A stretch of DNA of 64,000 bases. Source: Syntrophorhabdaceae bacterium (GTDB lineage: Bacteria > Desulfobacterota > Syntrophorhabdia > Syntrophorhabdales > Syntrophorhabdaceae). The stretch spans positions 49,133 through 113,132 of the forward strand of contig JAOAGQ010000043.1 of NCBI GenBank assembly GCA_026415675.1. The letters are read 5' to 3'. Numbering within the stretch: the first letter of the stretch is position 1; the number at the start of each line of letters is the position of its first letter. Shown piece by piece: positions 42,019 to 51,876 of this stretch. The notes beneath the pieces are model-generated. The model was given only the letters and a program-made list of their open reading frames with translations. It had not been told where the DNA came from and did no database searches. The translations under genes were made by a program, and so were the position numbers.

Positions 42019-43317
42019 ATGGAGCTTATAGAGAGGATAAAGGAGAGAGACGCGAAGATAGGGGTAATAGGGCTTGGCTATGTGGGTCTGCCTCTGGTCA
42101 TTGCCTTCTTAAGGGAAGGCTTCACCGTCACAGGTTTTGATAATGACCCTAATAAGATCAAGATGTTAAAAGAGGGAAGGGGCTATATCAAACATATCGA
42201 TATATCGACGATAACCGATGCCCTATCCAAAAGAAAGGCGTTTACGCCCACAACAGACTTTTCCTTGTTGAGGGATGTCGATTGTATCATAATATGTGTA
42301 CCCACACCCCTTAATGAAAACCGTGAACCGGATATGACCTATGTGTTCAGTACCGCTGAAACCATAGCAAAAAATTTAAGAAAAGGCCAGCTCGTGGTCC
42401 TCGAATCGACAACCTATCCTGGCACAACAGATGAGGATATGAAGGAGATACTGGAGAAAACAGGTCTCAAAGCAGGGGTAGACTTTTATCTTGCCTTCTC
42501 TCCTGAAAGGGAGGATCCCAACAACAAAGAGTTCAGCCTCAAGACAACACCAAAGGTGGTTGGGGGGTACACCCCTTTGTGTTTGAAAGTAGCCAAGGCC
42601 CTATACGATACAATCGTTGAAAAGACCGTGCCGGTCTCCTCAGCTAAAACCGCAGAAGCCACAAAACTCATAGAGAACATTTATAGGTCTGTAAATATTG
42701 CCCTTGTCAATGAGTTGAAGATGCTCTTTGACCGAATGGGCATAGACATATGGGAGGCAATAGAGGCGGCAAAGACAAAACCTTTTGGCTTTCAGGCCTT
42801 CTATCCCGGTCCTGGTCTCGGAGGGCACTGCATACCGATTGACCCCTTTTATCTCACATGGAAGGCGAGGCAGTTTGAATTTTCCACCCGTTTTATAGAA
42901 CTCGCCGGGGAAATAAATACCGCTATGCCCGATTTCGTAGTAACAAAGGTAATATGTGCCTTAAACGATATGGGCAAACCTGTAAAAGGTTCAAAGGTAT
43001 TGATCCTCGGGGTCGCATACAAGGCAAATGTGGATGACGACAGGGAATCACCATCTTACAGGTTGATGGAAAAACTGGAAAAATTAGGGGCAAATGTAAG
43101 CTATAATGACCCCTATATACCTGTTATAAAAAGGCTTAGAAAATTTCCCCAGTTCGAAGGGAGAAGGTCTGTGGATATAACCGGGGACTATGACCTTTTC
43201 CTCGTTGCAACTGCCCATGATGAATACAAAAATCTGGATCTCCTGTCGTACGGCATACCTATCGTGGATACAAGAAACCTGATATCAGGGAGGCACCCCC
43301 TCCTCTATAAGGCCTAA
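42019..43317 (+). CDS. UDP-N-acetylglucosamine/UDP-sugar 6-dehydrogenase, WbpA/WecC-like
   Basis: This 432-residue nucleotide-sugar dehydrogenase oxidises C6 of a UDP-sugar to the uronate. The Rossmann motif is IGVIGLGYVGLPLVIA, the central segment is VVLESTTYPGTTDE, and the catalytic cysteine is Cys271 in GLGGHCIPIDPFYL. The C-terminal domain holds ILGVAYKANVDDDRESP. GLGGHCIPIDP fits the WecC/WbpA/TviB group better than UDP-glucose dehydrogenase. It would supply UDP-GlcNAcA to the WbpB/D/E-like trio at 14429-17040, although it is 25 kb away. The tRNA-Pro gene follows. Confidence 0.92.
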   Translation: MELIERIKERDAKIGVIGLGYVGLPLVIAFLREGFTVTGFDNDPNKIKMLKEGRGYIKHIDISTITDALSKRKAFTPTTDFSLLRDVDCIIICVPTPLNENREPDMTYVFSTAETIAKNLRKGQLVVLESTTYPGTTDEDMKEILEKTGLKAGVDFYLAFSPEREDPNNKEFSLKTTPKVVGGYTPLCLKVAKALYDTIVEKTVPVSSAKTAEATKLIENIYRSVNIALVNELKMLFDRMGIDIWEAIEAAKTKPFGFQAFYPGPGLGGHCIPIDPFYLTWKARQFEFSTRFIELAGEINTAMPDFVVTKVICALNDMGKPVKGSKVLILGVAYKANVDDDRESPSYRLMEKLEKLGANVSYNDPYIPVIKRLRKFPQFEGRRSVDITGDYDLFLVATAHDEYKNLDLLSYGIPIVDTRNLISGRHPLLYKA

Positions 43318-43330
43318 ATAAGAGTTTTGA

Positions 43331-43359
43331 TTGAAAATATACGGTATCTATGCTATCTT
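43331..43359 (+). promoter_or_regulatory. Promoter of tRNA-Pro
   Basis: TTGAAA (43331-43336) and TATCTT (43354-43359) are 17 bases apart, with TGC directly before the -10. The predicted start near 43366 is three bases before the mature tRNA. Confidence 0.5.
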
Positions 43360-43368
43360 TAACCCATT

Positions 43369-43444
43369 CGGGGCGTGGCGCAGCATGGTTTAGCGCGCTT
43401 GCCTTGGGAGCAAGAGGTCGCTGGTTCAAATCCAGTCGCCCCGA
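43369..43444 (+). tRNA. tRNA-Pro (anticodon TGG)
   Basis: The acceptor arms CGGGGCG (43369-43375) and CGCCCCG (43437-43443) pair fully. The D stem is GCGC/GCGC. The anticodon stem CTTGC/GCAAG encloses loop CTTGGGA with anticodon TGG at 43405-43407. The T arm CTGG-TTCAAAT-CCAG is canonical. Discriminator A is at 43444; CCA is not encoded. Confidence 0.96.
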
Positions 43445-43588
43445 TAAATACATTGACCTCCCTTATTCAACCCCCTTTTCAATCTTTTACCTCCTGCAAG
43501 AGCACCCCAAAAGAACAAAAATATAAAAGAATAACCCTTGACAGAGGGGAAGGGGTATTTTTCTTTTTCAAAGGGCCGGTGAAAATGG

Positions 43589-43594
43589 TATACT
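43589..43594 (+). promoter_or_regulatory. Extended -10 element before the FAH-family gene
   Basis: TATACT at 43589-43594 is preceded by TGG, an extended -10 form. The -35 region (TTTCAA, 43566-43571) is weak. It lies 50 bases before the ATG at 43644, which has an AGGAGG site. Confidence 0.4.
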
Positions 43595-43643
43595 GATAGT
43601 AAAATGAGAGCTCTATAGAGTGCGTATATAAGCAGGAGGCACC

Positions 43644-44261
43644 ATGTTTTACCCTTCAAAGATCATCGCCGTAGGGTTAAACTACAGAGACCACGCAGAG
43701 GAACTTAAGATGGACATACCGGAAAACCCTATAATATTCATGAAGCCCCCCACATCGGTAATTGAAAACGGTGAGTCCATAGTATACCCTCTTACGAGCA
43801 AAGAGGTGCACTATGAGGGAGAACTCGCGGTAATAATAAAGCACAGGATAAAGGATATATCCCCAAAAGAGGCACCAAACCATATCGCCGGTTACACCTG
43901 CGCCAACGATGTAACGGCCCGGGATATCCAGAGGATGGATGGGCAGTGGACGAGGAGCAAGTCCTTCGATACATTTTGCCCCCTTGGTCCAAAAATCGTA
44001 TCTGCTATCGACCCAACGAATTTAGATATCGTTACAAGGGTAAACGGGAAGATAAGGCAACACTCAAACACAAACCAGATGATCTTCGATGTATTCAACC
44101 TCGTCTCCTTTATCTCAAAGGTGATGACCCTCCAGCCAGGGGACATCATCATCACAGGAACACCCCCTGGGGTTGGCCCTCTATTCCCCGGCGACACGGT
44201 GGAGGTGGAGATAGAAGGGATCGGGATATTAAAAAATAACGTGATAAAACAGGAAGGTTAA
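43644..44261 (+). CDS. Fumarylacetoacetate hydrolase-family enzyme (FAHD1-like)
   Basis: This 205-residue protein covers just the catalytic FAH core: GLNYRDHAEEL at the N-terminus, metal ligands Glu58 and Glu60 (HYEGE) and Asp89 (ANDVTARD), and the substrate segments WTRSKSFDTFCPLGP and TGTPPGVGPLFPGD. Small FAHD1-type members act as acylpyruvate hydrolases or oxaloacetate decarboxylases; which applies here cannot be told. AGGAGG precedes the ATG, and the next gene begins two bases after its stop. Confidence 0.9.
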   Translation: MFYPSKIIAVGLNYRDHAEELKMDIPENPIIFMKPPTSVIENGESIVYPLTSKEVHYEGELAVIIKHRIKDISPKEAPNHIAGYTCANDVTARDIQRMDGQWTRSKSFDTFCPLGPKIVSAIDPTNLDIVTRVNGKIRQHSNTNQMIFDVFNLVSFISKVMTLQPGDIIITGTPPGVGPLFPGDTVEVEIEGIGILKNNVIKQEG

Positions 44262-44263
44262 TT

Positions 44264-44593
44264 ATGGATAACATCACTTATGAGGAATTTCAAAGGATGG
44301 ATTTGAGAGTAGGCGAGATAAAGGCCTGCGAGGATATCCCCGGAGCGGATAAACTATTTAGACTCGTTGTAGATATAGGGGAAGAACGGACGATTGTAGC
44401 AGGGATAAAACTCCATTATAGAAAAGAAGAGCTGATCGGCAAAAAAATAGCGGTTATTGCCAACCTTGAACCCAGAAAGCTAAGAGGTATCACATCCCAC
44501 GGCATGCTCCTCGCAGGGGTGGAAAAAGAGAGTTCAAAGGTGGTTCTTCTTACACTGGATAGAGATATTAAAAACGGGAGTAGGATTTCTTAG
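44264..44593 (+). CDS. tRNA-binding OB-fold protein (MetG beta-subunit/CsaA-like)
   Basis: This 109-residue protein is a stand-alone EMAP/OB tRNA-binding domain, equivalent to the C-terminal appendix of methionyl-tRNA synthetase. Landmarks are FQRMDLRVGEIKACEDIPGADKL, VAGIKLHY, and VIANLEPRKLRGITSHGMLL. It may act as the separate beta subunit of MetRS or, like CsaA, as a chaperone-like tRNA-binding protein. It is co-transcribed with the FAH-family gene and ends 38 bases before a convergent gene. Confidence 0.88.
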   Translation: MDNITYEEFQRMDLRVGEIKACEDIPGADKLFRLVVDIGEERTIVAGIKLHYRKEELIGKKIAVIANLEPRKLRGITSHGMLLAGVEKESSKVVLLTLDRDIKNGSRIS

Positions 44594-44631
44594 TTTTACC
44601 TGCCGGCGGCCCTTTTGCAGGGTTTATAGGT

Positions 44632-46587
44632 CTACTTCTCCGTCATTGTCCTTACATCCTTTACTTCACATTCCACTATAATACACTCCTCCCCATCCCC
44701 GATAGGTTCGACCTTATATATGGCCACCGGTTTCGCCTTACCCTTTACGGCGACCATATCGAGGCCCTCAAACTTTATACCCTTTAATCTCCCCTCGGAG
44801 ATGGGCTTCCGAAGGGCATTTAGGGTGGATTCGGTAATTATGATGTCCGCATCGTATTTTCTTGTGAGACCCTCTACCCTTGCCCCTAAATTCACGTTAT
44901 CCCCTATAACCGTATAATCCATCTTTTTCCCTTCGGCACCTATATTTCCCACAATGACTTCCCCTGTATTTAGACCGAACCCTGCCCTTAAGGGGTCTTT
45001 TCCCTCTGAAATCCATTTCGTATGGAGTTCTGAAAGCCTTTTTGCCATATGGAGGGTACACAGAACGGCAAGCTCCGCATGGTTCTCCTGAGGGATGGGG
45101 GCCCCCCAGAAGGCCACTATCTCATCCCCTACAAATTTGTCGAGAGTGCCGTCCCATTCAAAGATGATATGGGTCATCTCTCCAAGATACTCATTTAGGA
45201 TGGTAACAACCTGCTCCGGTTCATGCCTCTCAGAAAACGTGGTAAAACCCCTCACATCGGAAAACATAACGGTTATCTCCCTTCTCTCCCCCCCGAGCTT
45301 TGCGAGGTTGGGGTTTTTGATGAGTTCGTTCACGACCTTTTCCGTCACATAGCTCGAGAACATGCCCCTTATCCTTTTAGCGTAACGCTCTTCCGTTGCA
45401 TATCTGTAGGATGTGAGGGCAAAATATATAATAAGGATATTACTCCCTGAATAGCTCAGATCTATCCAAAGGTTCTTTTCAAAGAAAAAATAGTTCGTTA
45501 CCCAGTAGAGGGCGGCAACAAAGACGACCGAGATAACCGCACCGAGGACAGCCCTTACCCTTATTATGATTGCTGTGAAGAATAGACCTGTAACAAAAAC
45601 GATTAAGATATTCGTAAGATTCGTGATCTTAAAGACAAAATCCCTTCTTAAAATAGAGGATATAACGTTTGCGTGTTTTTCAACCCCTGGCATTATCCCA
45701 ACCGGGGTCACCCTTAGATCATATATACCAACTGCGGTTGCCCCTATGAGGACGATCTTATCCTTTATATTAGAGGGGTCAAAACCCTTATCCATAATGT
45801 CGAGGACCGAGATCGTTTTGGTCGTACCTGATGGGCCGTAGTAGCGTATAAGCATCCTGTGCCAGAAGTCCGTTGGGATAAACAAATCCCCGAGTTCAAC
45901 ACCCTCGGCTGCCCTAAGTATCATACCTTCCATGGGGAGTCCTAAAAACATCCTTACCGCCTGTAGAGTCATCGCCGGAAAGATCTCGCCGTCAAACTCT
46001 ATCCCGAGTATCTCCCACCTCAAAACCCCGTCTTTATCCGGAATCATATTGATATGCCCCATACTTTCCGCAGAAAGGGAAAACTTTTTTAGAGGTGTAA
46101 GTATCTTATTCGCACTGATAGGGGGGAATATGTTGAAGTTGTCTGAGCTTTTTATCATGGGGAAGGAGTTGTTATAGAGGGTTTCATCGTTTATCTTTGC
46201 CTTCTCCCCTTTAAAATCAAAGACAACGGGGACAATCACGTTTTTAGCCCTTTTCATGGACTGGACGAGGAGATCATCATCCCTCCACGGTTCGCTGAAG
46301 ATGATATCAACGGCTATCACCTTTGCCCCCATTTCTTTGAGCCTATCTATAATCAGTGCTATTTTCCCCCTGTCCCAGGGCCAACGCCCTAACTTTTCAA
46401 TACTTCTGTCGTCTATACCGGCAATTACCACATCTTTTAAGGTGGGATTAGCCCCATGGAGATGATAACGGACATCATATATGAGGAGTTCAAGCCTCTC
46501 AAAAGGTACAAACTTTATAAGGGCAAGAAAGGAGAAGAGAAGGGTTATAGCGATGCCTATCAAAAGGGGTATCAATGTCTTTCTCAT
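44632..46587 (-). CDS. CHASE2-domain adenylate cyclase
   Basis: This 651-residue membrane signalling protein has a first transmembrane helix at ~5-27 and an extracytoplasmic CHASE2 domain to ~330 ([49 protein letters not shown]). Three more helices precede a class III cyclase domain (~430-620). Catalytic features are both metal aspartates ([22 protein letters not shown]), the base-recognition lysine in TLDKFVGD, and [17 protein letters not shown]. The lysine favours ATP, hence cAMP, over GTP. It senses an unknown extracellular or periplasmic cue. Confidence 0.92.
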   Translation of the reverse strand: MRKTLIPLLIGIAITLLFSFLALIKFVPFERLELLIYDVRYHLHGANPTLKDVVIAGIDDRSIEKLGRWPWDRGKIALIIDRLKEMGAKVIAVDIIFSEPWRDDDLLVQSMKRAKNVIVPVVFDFKGEKAKINDETLYNNSFPMIKSSDNFNIFPPISANKILTPLKKFSLSAESMGHINMIPDKDGVLRWEILGIEFDGEIFPAMTLQAVRMFLGLPMEGMILRAAEGVELGDLFIPTDFWHRMLIRYYGPSGTTKTISVLDIMDKGFDPSNIKDKIVLIGATAVGIYDLRVTPVGIMPGVEKHANVISSILRRDFVFKITNLTNILIVFVTGLFFTAIIIRVRAVLGAVISVVFVAALYWVTNYFFFEKNLWIDLSYSGSNILIIYFALTSYRYATEERYAKRIRGMFSSYVTEKVVNELIKNPNLAKLGGERREITVMFSDVRGFTTFSERHEPEQVVTILNEYLGEMTHIIFEWDGTLDKFVGDEIVAFWGAPIPQENHAELAVLCTLHMAKRLSELHTKWISEGKDPLRAGFGLNTGEVIVGNIGAEGKKMDYTVIGDNVNLGARVEGLTRKYDADIIITESTLNALRKPISEGRLKGIKFEGLDMVAVKGKAKPVAIYKVEPIGDGEECIIVECEVKDVRTMTEK

Positions 46588-46614
46588 GACACGTCTTCTC
46601 TTTTATGGTATATT
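46586..46614 (+). promoter_or_regulatory. Promoter of tRNA-Arg
   Basis: ATGACA (46586-46591) and TATATT (46609-46614) are 17 bases apart, with TGG just before the -10. Transcription would start near 46621, leaving a ~38-base 5' leader for processing. Confidence 0.45.
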
Positions 46615-46658
46615 GACACAAAATCGAATAAGATGCAAAACCAAAATAGCATAGATAT

Positions 46659-46732
<74 letters not shown>

Positions 46733-46800
46733 TTGGAATCAACCTATCATAAACTCTAAACTTTAAGCCCTTTTTCTTCTTTAATCGCCTTTTCACAGGC

Positions 46801-47247
46801 CTACTTTGTTAAAAGCACAGGACATTTTGCCCCCTTCAGGACGTTTCTCGCTACACTCCCTATTATATACTTTGCAATACCTGAACGACCGAGGGAGGAT
46901 ATAACGATAAGGTCAATCCCCTTGTCCTCGGCCTCCTTCAATATGGCCTCATAAGGGAGTCCGCTCATAACATCGGTAGTCACCTCAACCTCTTTGGCCT
47001 GGGGGAATTTCTCAAGCTGTTTTGCAAGGTTCATCTGGGCTGCAGATATTATATTCTCCTGCATCCTCTGGAGATCGTTAGGGGTAAAACAGTAATCGCC
47101 ACCACAGCTATATACCTGTTCATGGACGACATGGAGAAGATAGACCTTTGCCTTGTACTGAATTGCGATGTCTAATGCCTGGTTTAAGGCCTTGTCGGAA
47201 AACTCTGAAAAATCGGTTGGTACCAGTATCTTTGTAGGTTTTAACAT
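46801..47247 (-). CDS. Universal stress protein (UspA family)
   Basis: This 148-residue single-domain UspA protein begins [15 protein letters not shown], the family's N-terminal strand and turn. Its C-terminus has the ATP-binding pattern G-x2-G-x9-G-S ([21 protein letters not shown]) followed by CPVLLTK. It would bind ATP and act in stress survival. An insertion around residues 45-60 contains cysteines and aromatics (YSCGGDYC). It is transcribed toward tRNA-Arg and diverges from the GalT-like gene. Confidence 0.92.
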   Translation of the reverse strand: MLKPTKILVPTDFSEFSDKALNQALDIAIQYKAKVYLLHVVHEQVYSCGGDYCFTPNDLQRMQENIISAAQMNLAKQLEKFPQAKEVEVTTDVMSGLPYEAILKEAEDKGIDLIVISSLGRSGIAKYIIGSVARNVLKGAKCPVLLTK

Positions 47248-47420
47248 ATCATTACCCCCTTATTTTTTTATAAAAAATTTATTCTTCATACATAGACTAT
47301 TACCACTAAACGGAGAGTTGTCAACGATTTATTTATTTTTTCATATTATGGTGCATAAAGGGATGTTTTTTGTTATATATTTAACACCGCGCCTGCGCTA
47401 GATGTGGAGAAGGAGGGATT

Positions 47421-48464
47421 ATGGCAGTTCAATTAGAGTTTACCACGGTAGAAATGGAGAGTACCTTTTTAGACCCGAGAAAAGGGTTTGATACACATAA
47501 AGAGAGGTTTCAGATAAGATTCGATCCATTAACAGGTAGATCCTCCCGCTTTGCCCATTTTGGTGCAATAACCCCTCAACCCCTTCCGCTTGAAAAATAC
47601 GATACCCCCGAAGTAAAGGGCTTCTGTCCCTTTTGTCCTGAAAACAGGGAAAGGGTTACCCCAAAATTCATAAATGAAATAATCCCCGAGGGGAGGCTTA
47701 AGAAAAAAGAGGCGATGCTTATCCCTAACCTTTTTCCCTACGACGAACTGAGCGGTGTACTCATTATGACGGAAAGACATGTGGTCCCAATCCACACATT
47801 TACAGAGGAGACCCTTTTCAATGCATTTTCCCTGGGGGTAGAGTTCTTAAAAAGGCTAAAAAAGGTTAGTCCTTCCCATCCCTTTCATGTCGCCACCTGG
47901 AATTTTATGCCCCCTTCAGGGGGCGGCCTTGTCCATCCCCATCATCAGTATTTTGCCACAAAATACCCCGGGAATCTCTATATGGAAGACCTAAGGGCAT
48001 CGGAGGAATTCTTCAAAAGACACGGCACAAGTTACTGGGAGGAACTCATCGAGGAAGAGAAAAGGCAGAACCTCCGTTATATAGGAGAAATCGGGGATAC
48101 GGTATGGCTTGTGCCTTTTGCCACCCTCGGGATATTCTGCGATATAATGTGTATCTTCAAAGGGGTCTTTTCCATAGAAGAGGTCACAGAGGAGCATCTC
48201 CTTCAACTGGTATCGGGGATCATGAGGGTCTTTGAATATTACCACGCTAAAGGCATCTATAGCTTTAATGCCTCCCTTCACTTTGGCCCTGAGGGGCAGC
48301 GATATATACCCTCTCGTTTTCGGATAATAGGGAGGACATTCTTAAATTTAAGAGATTTCGCCTCTGACCTCAACTTTTTTCAGGCCCTCCTCGGCGAGCC
48401 TGTCAGCGTTTTCTTACCCGAGGCCGTCTCAGAGGATATAAAGGGGTTTTTTAAAAATAAATAG
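47421..48464 (+). CDS. GalT-like HIT-superfamily nucleotidyltransferase
   Basis: This 347-residue protein resembles galactose-1-phosphate uridylyltransferase. HPHHQ (His172, His174, Gln176) matches the GalT active site HPHxQ, and CPFCPENRERV (Cys69, Cys72) is the N-terminal metal-binding pair. Family members transfer nucleotidyl groups between sugar phosphates. The overall sequence departs from classical GalT, so a different sugar or an ADP/AMP-type transfer is possible. It stands alone, divergent from the stress-protein gene and convergent with the HD-GYP gene five bases away. GAAGGAGG precedes the ATG. Confidence 0.78.
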   Translation: MAVQLEFTTVEMESTFLDPRKGFDTHKERFQIRFDPLTGRSSRFAHFGAITPQPLPLEKYDTPEVKGFCPFCPENRERVTPKFINEIIPEGRLKKKEAMLIPNLFPYDELSGVLIMTERHVVPIHTFTEETLFNAFSLGVEFLKRLKKVSPSHPFHVATWNFMPPSGGGLVHPHHQYFATKYPGNLYMEDLRASEEFFKRHGTSYWEELIEEEKRQNLRYIGEIGDTVWLVPFATLGIFCDIMCIFKGVFSIEEVTEEHLLQLVSGIMRVFEYYHAKGIYSFNASLHFGPEGQRYIPSRFRIIGRTFLNLRDFASDLNFFQALLGEPVSVFLPEAVSEDIKGFFKNK

Positions 48465-48469
48465 CCTGG

Positions 48470-50122
48470 CTATTCTTCCTCAACCCCTATCTTCTGTCCC
48501 TCCAGTTCTTTCTGGACATAGTCAAGATACACCTTGCTATCGAGGAAGAAATTGAAGAGTTCGGGGTCTATATGGTTATTCTTTGCGAGGTACCTCATGA
48601 TGTTAAAGGCCTCCTCAAGGGTCTTCCCTTTTTTATAAGGCCTATCCTTTGCTGTTAACGCCTCGAAGATATCCGCGAGGGCGAGTATCCTCGACTGTAA
48701 TGGTAGCTTTTCTCCTTTAATACCGAGGGGATAACCGGAACCGTCGAGTCTTTCATGGTGTGAACCTGCGTATTCTGCGACATTCCTCAATTTTTTTGGG
48801 AAAGGCAGATGGGAGAGCATCTTCTTGGTGACCCTTGCGTGGTTGCTTATAATATCCCGCTCCTCTTCGGTTAAGGTCCCTGCCCTGATCAGGAGGTTTC
48901 TCATCTCGTCATCCGTCAATATAGACTTTTTAACCCCATCCTCTACCCAAGTCCTCGAAGCGATCTTTTTCAACCTCTCCACCATCTCATCGCTCATAAA
49001 TTCTGAACCGTTATTGGCAATGCACAGAAAATTGAAATCCTCTTCCAGTTCTTTTATGTAGGGGTCGTCATTGCCGATCCTCTTACCATTTCTCAAAAGC
49101 TCTATCTCATAATCCCTCTTTAAGACTTCGAATCTCGTTTTAATGAGCTCTATACGGTCAAAAATCGTCTCCAGTTTTGTTGCCTTGTCCACAACATGCT
49201 CGGGGGTGGTCACCTTTCCCACATCGTGGAGCCAGGCGGCAAGCCTCAACTCCCTCATCTCGTCTTTACTAAAATGCGTGTTTGCATAAACACCGTCTCT
49301 CGCCTCATTTATTTTATGGGCTATATCCATTGTGAGTTCCGCTACCCTTCTCACATGCCCCCCTGTATATGGGGATTTCTCGTCTATAGCTGCCGCTATC
49401 GACTTGATGAAGGATTCGAGGAGGTCTTCTAAGTTATGGATCAGCATGTTGTTCGTCAGGACAACGGCGGCCATGGATGCCAGGGACTCTGTCATGTACT
49501 GGCTTTGATAAGAAAAGGGTATCACCTCATCCGTTACCTTGTCCCTCGCATTTAAGAGTTGAAGCACCCCTATGATATCGTTCTCGTAGTTCCTCAAGGG
49601 AACAACGAGCATGGATTTTGATCTGTACCCTGTCTTTCTGTCGAAGGCCCTTGTCCCTTCAAAATTAAACCCTTCCGCATAGTACACATCGGGGATATTT
49701 ACCACAGAGCCTGACAGGGCGGCATAGGCGGATACGTTCTGAAAATTGGGAGAGCCATCCTCATTCTTCAACCTAACAGGTTCCCATGTGATTTCACCAC
49801 AGGTACCCCCCATCTTTATATTTAAGGGTTGACTGTGCACAACGGCGAAGCGGAGCTCTTTTTCGTCATCGGATACCATATAGAGGGTACCCCCTTCGGC
49901 ATTCGTGAGGCTGATGGCCTCCTCAAGGATCATCTCAAGGAGTCTCCCGATGTTTTTCTCCCCGGATATGGCGAGAGCAATCTGGAAAAGCCTGTAGGTC
50001 AGATCCTTCTGTGCCTTAATATAGGCTCTAATCACCTCTGCCGGCTTTTTTAATATTTCCTCTAAAAGCTCATCGCCGTTTTTTATTCCCGTTCCTATAT
50101 CCCCGTCCATATAACTATTCAT
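48470..50122 (-). CDS. GAF - HD-GYP cyclic-di-GMP phosphodiesterase-like protein
   Basis: This 550-residue protein has a GAF sensor at ~45-215 (LLEMILEEAISLTNAEGGTL, KSMLVVPLRNYENDIIGVL) and an HD-GYP domain at ~235-530. HD is in LAAWLHDVGKVTTPEHV, and the GYP region is HHERLDGSGYPLGIKGE. Between them is an insertion of about 100 residues (DRIELIKTRFEVLKRD to SILTDDEMRNLL). Canonical HD-GYP enzymes hydrolyse c-di-GMP, and both signature motifs are intact here. No transmembrane segment is present. It runs convergent to the GalT-like gene and divergent from the rubredoxin fusion. Confidence 0.88.
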   Translation of the reverse strand: MNSYMDGDIGTGIKNGDELLEEILKKPAEVIRAYIKAQKDLTYRLFQIALAISGEKNIGRLLEMILEEAISLTNAEGGTLYMVSDDEKELRFAVVHSQPLNIKMGGTCGEITWEPVRLKNEDGSPNFQNVSAYAALSGSVVNIPDVYYAEGFNFEGTRAFDRKTGYRSKSMLVVPLRNYENDIIGVLQLLNARDKVTDEVIPFSYQSQYMTESLASMAAVVLTNNMLIHNLEDLLESFIKSIAAAIDEKSPYTGGHVRRVAELTMDIAHKINEARDGVYANTHFSKDEMRELRLAAWLHDVGKVTTPEHVVDKATKLETIFDRIELIKTRFEVLKRDYEIELLRNGKRIGNDDPYIKELEEDFNFLCIANNGSEFMSDEMVERLKKIASRTWVEDGVKKSILTDDEMRNLLIRAGTLTEEERDIISNHARVTKKMLSHLPFPKKLRNVAEYAGSHHERLDGSGYPLGIKGEKLPLQSRILALADIFEALTAKDRPYKKGKTLEEAFNIMRYLAKNNHIDPELFNFFLDSKVYLDYVQKELEGQKIGVEEE

Positions 50123-50178
50123 CTAACTTATATCACAGCAAACTTTGCCGTGTCTATTTTTTTATAATAAAATCTGCA

Positions 50179-50207
50179 TGTACATGTCTTTATAAATAGT
50201 TTATAAT
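50179..50207 (+). promoter_or_regulatory. Promoter of the flavin reductase-rubredoxin gene
   Basis: TGTACA (50179-50184) and a perfect TATAAT (50202-50207) are 17 bases apart. The -35 lies inside a 10-bp palindrome CATGTACATG (50177-50186), which could be an operator. The ATG is at 50264 with an AAAGGAG site. Confidence 0.45.
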
Positions 50208-50263
50208 TTCTCTTCTTCCCCTTAAGGGGGTGATACTGCCACTTAACGAGAAAGGAGCCTGGT

Positions 50264-50947
50264 ATGAACCCAAAAGCCGTTCAAAAATTGAGCTATGGTG
50301 TCTACATCGTATCATCTAAAAAAGAGGGAAAGATTAACGGCCAGATAGCAAATACCGTTTTTCAGATCACATCCGAACCACCCACTTTAGCGGTAAGTAT
50401 AAACAAGCTCAACCTTACCCACGAGTATATAAAGGAGAGCAGAGTATTTACCGTATCGGTCCTTTCAAAGGAGGCACCGATGACCCTGATCGGTAACTTC
50501 GGTTTTAAATCGGGCAGGGATATAGATAAATTTAAGGAGGTGAAGTTCAGACAGGGTGTCACAGGGGCCCCCATCGTAGAGGAAAAGACGATCGCCTATC
50601 TCGAATGTAAGGTGATAGATTCGATTGATGTTATAACCCATACCGTTTTTATCGGCCAGATTATCGAATGCGATACGATAGGGGAGGAGGAGCCCATGAC
50701 TTATGCGTATTACCACCAGATAAAGGGGGGTAAATCGCCAAAAACAGCGCCGACATATGTGAAGGAGGAGGCGAAAGAGGTGAAGAAAGATAGATACACC
50801 TGCAAGGTATGCGGTTATATCTATGATCCCGAAAGGGGGGACCCCGACTCAGGGATAAAACCCGGTACAGCCTTTGAGGATTTACCGGAAGGTTGGACAT
50901 GTCCGATCTGTGGTGCTTCGAAGAATGAATTTGAAAAAGCAGGTTAA
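50264..50947 (+). CDS. hrb: Flavin reductase-rubredoxin fusion (high-molecular-weight rubredoxin)
   Basis: This 227-residue protein joins a flavin reductase-like FMN domain (~1-155; [39 protein letters not shown]) to a C-terminal rubredoxin. The rubredoxin has two CxxC iron knuckles ([17 protein letters not shown] and [14 protein letters not shown]). The same architecture in Moorella (Hrb, similar length) feeds electrons to the flavodiiron protein FprA for oxygen or NO reduction. No FprA gene is next to it here. It leads a co-directional run with purC, hemB and a radical SAM gene. Confidence 0.9.
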   Translation: MNPKAVQKLSYGVYIVSSKKEGKINGQIANTVFQITSEPPTLAVSINKLNLTHEYIKESRVFTVSVLSKEAPMTLIGNFGFKSGRDIDKFKEVKFRQGVTGAPIVEEKTIAYLECKVIDSIDVITHTVFIGQIIECDTIGEEEPMTYAYYHQIKGGKSPKTAPTYVKEEAKEVKKDRYTCKVCGYIYDPERGDPDSGIKPGTAFEDLPEGWTCPICGASKNEFEKAG

Positions 50948-50971
50948 GATAAAAATGTAAAAGGAGGAACT

Positions 50972-51859
50972 ATGGAGCAGGCATTAATAAAGACAGACTT
51001 CCCCGATATAGGTACGCCAAAAAGGGGCAAGGTGAGGGATCTCTATGATATGGGGGATAAACTCCTTATCGTTGCTACAGACCGTATATCCGCCTTTGAT
51101 GTTGTTTTACCTACGGGGATCAAGGATAAGGGCAAGGTACTGACAAAACTCTCCCTCTTCTGGTTCCGGGAGATGGAGTCGATTATAGGGAACCATCTCA
51201 TAGAAACCGATGTGGAGAAATACCCGGAATCCCTTAAAAAGTATGGTGATATTTTAAAGGACAGGAGTATGCTTGTTAAAAAGGCCCGGGTCATCCCCGT
51301 TGAGTGTGTGGTGAGGGGTTATATCTCAGGTTCAGCCTGGAAGGAGTATAAAAAATCGGAAAGTGTATGCGGGATAAAGCTCCCCAAAGGTCTTCTCGAG
51401 TCTTCCAAATTGAATGAACCTATCTTTACACCGACGACAAAGGCAGAGGAAGGGCACGATATGAATCTCACCTTTGAAGAACTGGTAAAGACCATAGGGA
51501 ACGATTTGGCAGAGAAACTAAAAGACCTTTCTATCAGGATTTATACGAAGGCCTGTGAGATAGCAGAGAAAAAGGGTATCATCGTTGCGGATACAAAGTT
51601 TGAATTCGGTATGGTCGATGGTGAGGTTATCATAGTTGATGAAGTCCTTACCCCCGATTCATCGAGGTTCTGGTCTATAAAAGATTATAAACCGGGGACA
51701 TCCCAGGAGAGCTACGACAAACAGATCGTGAGGGATTACTTAAACGGCCTTGACTGGGACAAAACCTATCCAGGGCCCGAGCTTCCCCCCCATGTTGCGG
51801 AGAAGACCCGAAACAGATATATCGAGATCCTCGAGATTCTAACAGGGTATGGTCTGTGA
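50972..51859 (+). CDS. purC: SAICAR synthetase (PurC)
   Basis: This 295-residue ATP-grasp-like enzyme joins CAIR and aspartate in purine synthesis. GKVRDLYDMGDKLLIVATD, DRISAFDVVLP, VECVVRGYISGSAWKEY and LVDTKFEFG-like (IIVADTKFEFGMVDG) blocks are all present, as is the terminal VRDYLNGL. The length suits the longer, yeast-like bacterial PurC class. AAAAGGAGG precedes the ATG, 24 bases after the rubredoxin fusion. Confidence 0.96.
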   Translation: MEQALIKTDFPDIGTPKRGKVRDLYDMGDKLLIVATDRISAFDVVLPTGIKDKGKVLTKLSLFWFREMESIIGNHLIETDVEKYPESLKKYGDILKDRSMLVKKARVIPVECVVRGYISGSAWKEYKKSESVCGIKLPKGLLESSKLNEPIFTPTTKAEEGHDMNLTFEELVKTIGNDLAEKLKDLSIRIYTKACEIAEKKGIIVADTKFEFGMVDGEVIIVDEVLTPDSSRFWSIKDYKPGTSQESYDKQIVRDYLNGLDWDKTYPGPELPPHVAEKTRNRYIEILEILTGYGL

Positions 51860-51876
51860 AATAAGGAGGAGTCTCT

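Noticed and set aside
43538..43543. Perfect TTGACA as the -35 of the FAH-family promoter
   Set aside because: No -10 lies at an acceptable distance; the TATACT at 43589 is 45 bases away and is better explained as an extended -10 element.
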